The translations under genes and the position numbers were made by a program. From UBA12191 sp964422295 (lineage in GTDB: Bacteria > Planctomycetota > UBA8108 > UBA1146), in assembly GCA_964422295.1 (NCBI GenBank), contig CAYRAM010000001.1:124001-188000 (forward strand): a stretch of 64,000 nt of DNA, written 5' to 3'. The notes beneath the pieces are model-generated. The model was given only the letters and a program-made list of their open reading frames with translations. It was not told the DNA's origin and did no database searches. Shown piece by piece: positions 59,386 to 64,000 of this stretch (within the stretch, counting starts at the first letter, position 1; each line of letters begins with the position of its first letter).

Positions 59386-60474
59386 GTGACACAAATTCAC
59401 GCATCCCTGATGGGGTCGGATGTGGTCACTGCCTCGATGAGGAGAGTGGATTCAGGTCTTCCTCTGCAGGAGCCTGCTGCCTCGGATAAGGGGGCATCGG
59501 TGATGGAAGAATCAGAAACGGATCACGCAGAGTTGCCCACAGCCCATGAATCAGCGAATTCCGATGATGAGGCATCGATTTCCCAGGATGAGTTTGCAAG
59601 AAGCAGTGAACCCGCGATTTGGCGAAGAAGCGCCGAAGATTGGCCTTCCGGTTTTACGGACTTGGGAGACGGACAGCCGAAATCTCTGTGGAGAATGGGG
59701 CCGATCAAGATCGGGGAGCGCAAAGTTGTGGCCATCGTCGGATCGAGGAGGTCGACCGTTGCCGGGCTGGTTCGTGCCCGGGCACTCGGAGAGAAGTTGT
59801 CAAAGATGGGGATCAGCGTGATCAGTGGCTTGGCGCGAGGCATCGATTCGGCCGCTCTGTCAGGAGCCTTGCAAGGGGCTGCTCCGGCGATCGCAATACT
59901 GGGTAATGGATTGCCGAGGATTTACCCGCCAGAAAATCATTCGCTGGCGGAGGCGATCATCGATCATGGGGGAGGAGTGGTGACAGAGTACCCCTCCTCC
60001 GCACCACCGAGAGCGGCCCACTTCCCCCAAAGGAACCGGTTGATCAGTGCGTGGGCAGAGACGGTGGTCGTCGTCGAGGCAACGAGTCGATCGGGATCAC
60101 TGGGGACCGCTCACCGGGCCTTGGAGATGGGGAGGTCGGTTCTGGCCTTTCCCGGGTCTGTCGAATCAGGGGAATACGGGGGATGCCATGCTCTGATTCG
60201 TGAAGGGGCCCATTTGGTCGAAAACGTCGATGACGTGACCGAGGTGATACTGGAACAACGACAGCCAGGGGAACACTCGAGTGAGAAACGGCAGTTGGCC
60301 CGGCTCTGGAAATTGTGTGGAGAATCGGGGGAATCGCCACACCCCCCCGGGCCTGAAGCCCTGGATTTGTTACAGCAGCGGACCGGTTGGTCCGCTGCTT
60401 ACCTCCTGCAGGTTTGGTGGAAGTGGCAGGAGCACCATCGTCAGCAGATCATTTCCGATCAGGGGCACGGATAA
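59386..60474 (+). CDS. dprA: DNA-processing protein DprA
   Basis: 362 residues from GTG 59386; the ribosome binding site is weak and ATG 59410 is an alternative. Residues 1-95 are an acidic variable extension. The Rossmann-like DprA/Smf core is then complete: VVAIVGSRRSTVAG, VISGLARGIDSAALSGAL, AILGNGLPRIYPPENHSLAE, FPQRNRLISAWAETVVVVEA, TSRSGSLGTAHRALEMGR and the final ALIREGAHLVEN. A short C-terminal region might be a winged helix. Family knowledge: loads RecA on incoming single-strand DNA in transformation. Its 3' end overlaps the convergent gene by 16 bases. Confidence 0.93.
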   Translation: MTQIHASLMGSDVVTASMRRVDSGLPLQEPAASDKGASVMEESETDHAELPTAHESANSDDEASISQDEFARSSEPAIWRRSAEDWPSGFTDLGDGQPKSLWRMGPIKIGERKVVAIVGSRRSTVAGLVRARALGEKLSKMGISVISGLARGIDSAALSGALQGAAPAIAILGNGLPRIYPPENHSLAEAIIDHGGGVVTEYPSSAPPRAAHFPQRNRLISAWAETVVVVEATSRSGSLGTAHRALEMGRSVLAFPGSVESGEYGGCHALIREGAHLVENVDDVTEVILEQRQPGEHSSEKRQLARLWKLCGESGESPHPPGPEALDLLQQRTGWSAAYLLQVWWKWQEHHRQQIISDQGHG

Positions 60475-62918
60475 GTGGGGCAATCGAGTGCGTCGTCGGT
60501 GGGATCCGATCCACACTGCAGGGGGGGTGGCAGGGGACCCGCGGATCCGAACAGATACGACAGGACACGAATGGCATCGGCGATGTCGATGAGGCCGTCA
60601 TCATTGGCATCGAGTGCATCGTCACAGTCGATGGGGGTTTCCCCCGAAAAGAGGATTCCCAACAAGGCGATGGGATCGCCGATATCAATGGCCCCATCCG
60701 CATTGGCATCTCCGCGCGTGAATATTTCCGAGATGAAGATGACGACGGTTGCACCCTGCGTTTCCGGGGTCACCGATGCTCCTGAAACGGTTGCGAGCAC
60801 ATTTTGGACTGTGGGTTGTCCCAGGGTATTGACGAAATCGAGATATGGAAGCTGTGTTGGCAGCAACCCGGAGTATTCGATGGTCGCCACAGGAATACTG
60901 TTTTCGAAAGACAGGTTCTCCTGAAGGGTGAAATCGACGAGGCAAGCGATGGTGACGCCGTCGATCAGGATTGCAGTTTCAAAGAAGTCGGGGCCTGTAT
61001 TGTTGCCGAGAGCAGCAAGAGAGTCACTGATCGTGACAGCGGTTGCCGTCAGGGAAGTGGCGTCATGACCGATTCCCATCGAGAAACCTGCGCAGAGAAT
61101 TGGCGCACCTGAGGTCTGGAAGATTTCCGGTGTTGCCGAAAGTTCATTTCCAGCTGAACTGGTGATCTGCGGGATGCGGTAGACAAAAGGTGAGGTGGTC
61201 GGAGGGGTGACCTCTACGGTCGTGGAGGCGTTCTCCATCAATGTTCCGAAATCAGGACCTTCGATATCCGCAAGCGGCAATCCCAAACCATCGGTCTGCC
61301 AATTTTTGTCAGCGACCATCTGCCGGGGTGCACGGCGGTAAATCAATCGTGCTTCAACCGAAACTGGACTGACGGTCCCACTGAGATCGAAACTGATCTG
61401 GGTGAGGTCCGATGCCAAGGGTGCAATTCGATTGTCAAGCACGATGGAGTCTGCCTCGGTGAACAGAACGTTTTCAGTCCCACTGGCGTCACGATTGATT
61501 TTGGCGAAGACTTTTCCGGGCAATCCGGCAAAGAACCCTTGGGCGGGATCACCGATTCCACCCAGGGGATTGATGATATCCCCGGAAGATTGTGATAACG
61601 CGGTTCCGTTTGAGTCTGTGGCAATGACACGGAGCACCATATTTCTCAGCGTGACTCCGCTTGGAACTGCATGTCCGGTCTGATCATTGAGTATCTCGGC
61701 TGAAACTTGTAACTCATCGCCGACCTGGATCGCATTGAGAGTGAGTGTGACCGCATTTTCAAGAAAGATGGGAGTTGTTCCCTGGATGTCGTGTCCGTGA
61801 ACCGTGGACGGATCTCTGAGAAGTGGTGGGAAGAGGGCAGAGCAGGCATCCACCGGTTCGCTGGCAAAGGGAGTCATGTGGCAATCAACGCAGGTTTGGT
61901 AGAGAGGATCTGAAGGATCGCCGTAGGGGGAGCTCAGCCATTCCGAGTAGGTCTCCTGAGCAGGAATGCTGGAGGCCTCATTAAAGTCATTGTCGTGGTC
62001 GGGATCATTGTTGTACTCATGGCAAACCGCGCATGCTTCAGCGGCCAATTGGGGCTGAAAGCTGCCGCGCATTTGATTCTGCACCACAAAGTCGACATCG
62101 CCGAGGAGACCGTACATCACCTGATCGATGAGACCACTGGAATCGGGTCTCTGAACGGTAACCGCACCGGGGATGAATCCCGTCGCATCCAATTGGTTTT
62201 CATCCACGTGAGCGATTTTGTGACAGGTCTCACAGGAAACTCCCCGCTCTTGAGCTTCGGTGGGAGGGCCTGACAGGGGAGCGAGTGGCGAGAATGGTTG
62301 TGCGATCCAGCCTTCGGGCTGGTGACACGAAGCGCAGCTTCCATCAGGTGCGACCCCGGCATGGATGGAATCGCGGAGATAGACGAATCCACCATTTCCA
62401 CCTGCTGTTCCCGTGCCGTCAAAGAGGTCGTAAACCCAGGTATTCAAACCGGTGTGGGACATTCGTGAATCCGCCCACTGCTCATATTGCACCGGATGGC
62501 AGATGGCACATTGGAATGGGGTCACAAAATTGTAGTTGGGATCGTCTTCAGGGTTGACGGGATCGAGCGCGATCACCACCGATGTTTGAGGTGTGTTTAC
62601 CGTGACAGGTGCATTGAAGTAACCCTTGTGGGCTCCAACTATCTTCAATCCCAATCCTGAAACGGAAGGCAGCGAAAAAGTTCCATCGATGGCTGATTCT
62701 GTACAAATCGTCGTTGCCTGGAGGGTGACTTTTGCTCCTGATAGCGGATCACCCGTGGCTGAGTTGATCACCGTTCCACTGACTTGGGCATCCACCGATT
62801 GCAAAGTCGGGCCGCAATTGAGGATCAAAATTGTTGCCACGTAGATCCAGGGCAGCCTGCCGATAAGACCCTTGGAATGGGGGTTTGAACGAAGTGTTGG
62901 GATGACGAATCGGTACAC
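60459..62918 (-). CDS. Pentahaem cytochrome c-like exported protein with dockerin-like C-terminus
   Basis: 819 residues from GTG 62918, chosen for AGGAG five bases upstream; TTG 62936 is possible. Signal sequence ends PTLQSVDAQ. A carboxypeptidase-regulatory-like domain (SGTVINSATGDPLSGAKVTL) is followed by five CxxCH haem sites: CAICH, CASCH, CETCH, CAVCH and CVDCH, in a cytochrome c554-like arrangement. A beta-rich middle follows. The C-terminus has two dockerin-like calcium loops: GDANADGAIDIGDPIALL and DANDDGLIDIADAIRVL, typical of exported planctomycete proteins. Predicted electron-transfer or redox enzyme on the cell surface; substrate unknown. Confidence 0.9.
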   Translation of the reverse strand: MYRFVIPTLRSNPHSKGLIGRLPWIYVATILILNCGPTLQSVDAQVSGTVINSATGDPLSGAKVTLQATTICTESAIDGTFSLPSVSGLGLKIVGAHKGYFNAPVTVNTPQTSVVIALDPVNPEDDPNYNFVTPFQCAICHPVQYEQWADSRMSHTGLNTWVYDLFDGTGTAGGNGGFVYLRDSIHAGVAPDGSCASCHQPEGWIAQPFSPLAPLSGPPTEAQERGVSCETCHKIAHVDENQLDATGFIPGAVTVQRPDSSGLIDQVMYGLLGDVDFVVQNQMRGSFQPQLAAEACAVCHEYNNDPDHDNDFNEASSIPAQETYSEWLSSPYGDPSDPLYQTCVDCHMTPFASEPVDACSALFPPLLRDPSTVHGHDIQGTTPIFLENAVTLTLNAIQVGDELQVSAEILNDQTGHAVPSGVTLRNMVLRVIATDSNGTALSQSSGDIINPLGGIGDPAQGFFAGLPGKVFAKINRDASGTENVLFTEADSIVLDNRIAPLASDLTQISFDLSGTVSPVSVEARLIYRRAPRQMVADKNWQTDGLGLPLADIEGPDFGTLMENASTTVEVTPPTTSPFVYRIPQITSSAGNELSATPEIFQTSGAPILCAGFSMGIGHDATSLTATAVTISDSLAALGNNTGPDFFETAILIDGVTIACLVDFTLQENLSFENSIPVATIEYSGLLPTQLPYLDFVNTLGQPTVQNVLATVSGASVTPETQGATVVIFISEIFTRGDANADGAIDIGDPIALLGILFSGETPIDCDDALDANDDGLIDIADAIRVLSYLFGSAGPLPPPLQCGSDPTDDALDCPTYPCP

Positions 62919-62946
62919 GCCTGCTCCTGATTGCAAGGAGGCCCTT

Positions 62947-62952
62947 ATTATC
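62947..62952 (-). promoter_or_regulatory. Possible -10 box of the pentahaem gene
   Basis: On the minus strand GATAAT lies about 30 bases ahead of the GTG start. A matching -35 is poor (ATTGTG 15 bases upstream), so this is only a weak suggestion. Confidence 0.25.
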
Positions 62953-63135
62953 GGACCCGAAGGGTTTCACAATTTAATGGTAACGCTGCCCGGGACCCCT
63001 GGCGGGGGAATGGAGTCCACACGGTAAATATAGCCGAGTAGCCGTCGATATGGGAAGCGGCAGACTGCCGAAATTTGCAGAAAATCGTAGAATTCAGGGG
63101 AACAGGAGTGGTTTCGGTTCCCCGACAGGAGTTCT

Positions 63136-64000
63136 GTGGCTGCCCATCCGGGAGACACCGGCGAAGCCGGGATGTCCGATCGCTTTGAGCCTATTCGACT
63201 TCTCGGTCGGGGGGGAATGGGAGAAGTGTGGCAGGTTCGTGATTCCCTCACCGGTGAGGAAGTCTCACTGAAACGGGTATCTGCGGCCCAAGCGAAAACT
63301 CCCATCGGTCAGAGGCTGCGCAGAGAGTATTTGAATCTGCAGCAGTTGCGCCACCCAGCCATCCTCGAAGTAAAAAATTATGCAGAGAATCCTGTCACCG
63401 GTGAAGCCTGGTTTTCCAGCGAAGTGCTTCGGGGGCCGAGTTCGACCGATCTATCAGGAACATTGAATTTCCACAGATGGTTACAATTATCGGCGGGATT
63501 CCTTCGATCATTGGCGTTCCTCCATCGAAACGGTTGGGTACACGGGGACATCAAGCCTGACAATATTCGTCTCAGGAGTCCGGTGGGTTCACAGCCGATG
63601 GACCCGGTCCTTCTCGATTTTGGATTAACACGCAGGGAACACCTTCCTGCAGAAGAAAAGATTCTCGGGACACCCCAATCGATGGCTCCGGAACAATGGC
63701 TCGGTCAGCCTCCCGATTTCCGTAGTGATGTCTACTCTGCGGGGATATTGCTCTTCCACTGGTGGACGGGCAGGTTTCCCTTTGAAGATGTCTCCAAGCC
63801 TCTTCTCAGCAGTGCCCACCTTCATGATGAGATTGTTGATCCTGGTTCATTGCGAAGCGGGTTGCCCGTCGAAGTCTCAGGGATACTGCTGAAGATGTTG
63901 GCGAAGAGGCCCGATGATCGACCGTCAAATGCTGGCGAAGTCCTGTCAACTTTGGCGACGACACTCGACGAAGAAGTGAATGAGAAGGCGGAAACCGTAG
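63136..64000 (+). CDS. Ser/Thr protein kinase, 3' truncated
   Basis: The frame is open to the right edge, 288 codons visible. GTG 63136 is chosen because AGGAG lies five bases upstream; ATG 63172 is the alternative. Kinase motifs: LGRGGMGEV glycine loop, the Lys in EEVSLKRV, the catalytic loop VHGDIKPDN (HGD in place of HRD), DFG as LLDFGLTR, APE as MAPEQWLG, and the activation-segment region RSDVYSAGILLFHWWTG. Family knowledge: Hanks-type kinases are abundant in planctomycetes; missing Arg in the HRD does occur in bacterial members. A membrane or sensor domain would lie beyond the window. Confidence 0.85.
   Translation, partial: MAAHPGDTGEAGMSDRFEPIRLLGRGGMGEVWQVRDSLTGEEVSLKRVSAAQAKTPIGQRLRREYLNLQQLRHPAILEVKNYAENPVTGEAWFSSEVLRGPSSTDLSGTLNFHRWLQLSAGFLRSLAFLHRNGWVHGDIKPDNIRLRSPVGSQPMDPVLLDFGLTRREHLPAEEKILGTPQSMAPEQWLGQPPDFRSDVYSAGILLFHWWTGRFPFEDVSKPLLSSAHLHDEIVDPGSLRSGLPVEVSGILLKMLAKRPDDRPSNAGEVLSTLATTLDEEVNEKAETV

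Noticed and set aside
1..64000. CRISPR array or insertion sequences
   Set aside because: No regularly spaced identical repeats with unique spacers, no transposase motif and no terminal inverted repeats were seen.

Overview
The window looks like a chromosomal segment of a Gram-negative bacterium, most probably a member of the Planctomycetota or a close PVC relative. This is an inference from gene content: an LptD-like outer-membrane protein, lipoproteins with lipoboxes, a multihaem protein ending in two dockerin-like calcium-binding repeats, a squalene-cyclase-like protein with a CxxCH haem site, a FloA/NfeD cluster, and a secretin cluster containing a PilM-type protein with ExbB/ExbD. No rRNA, insertion sequence, integrase, prophage or CRISPR array is visible. 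The segment reads as vertically inherited chromosome, not as a mobile island.

Layout. Positions 1-7.4 kb carry a 5'-truncated beta-sandwich repeat protein, a TPR/thioredoxin-like exported protein, a HEAT/amidotransferase-like exported protein and an LptD/OstA-like protein. Positions 7.4-12.8 kb are housekeeping genes: coaD, a RidA protein, two OppD/OppF-type ATPases without a permease, mtaB and a family 4 uracil-DNA glycosylase. Then follows about 1.1 kb without a convincing gene (12.76-13.85 kb), with a good promoter and several short tandem repeats. From 13.85 to 29.0 kb runs one long co-directional operon: a PilM-PilN fusion, PilO-like, a PilP-position protein, secretin 1, two TPR proteins, ExbB/TolQ, two ExbD/TolR and secretin 2. 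It looks like an envelope-spanning machine that joins a pilus-type alignment complex and two secretins to a proton-driven ExbBD motor, with no PilB/PilT ATPase in the window.

Positions 29.1-37.1 kb are a second tight operon: HAD phosphatase, GT2 and GT4 glycosyltransferases, a TMTC-like O-mannosyltransferase/TPR protein and a membrane spermidine-synthase-like protein. It suggests surface glycan or glycoprotein work. rplM-rpsI (37.3-38.2 kb) has its own promoter and terminator, followed by an FkbM methyltransferase and tRNA-Leu(CAA). From 39.3 to 46.5 kb a minus-strand block holds an OB-fold lipoprotein, a membrane protein, a PlsC-type acyltransferase, the haem-site cyclase-like protein, two NfeD proteins, FloA and a FloA-linked protein.

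The remainder (46.6-64 kb) is mixed: MarC, an exported endonuclease/phosphatase-fold protein, a long ankyrin lipoprotein, tRNA-Ala(GGC), a leucyl-tRNA-synthetase-like protein that has lost its HIGH, KMSKS and editing residues, a trypsin-like protease, a LolA-like exported protein, rlmN with two small exported proteins, dprA, a pentahaem dockerin protein and the start of a Ser/Thr kinase.

The most interesting items are the LeuRS-like pseudo-synthetase (51138-53885), the ExbBD-coupled double-secretin cluster (13848-29037), and a recurring habit of short tandem repeats at gene boundaries (stop codons, start codons, ribosome binding sites).
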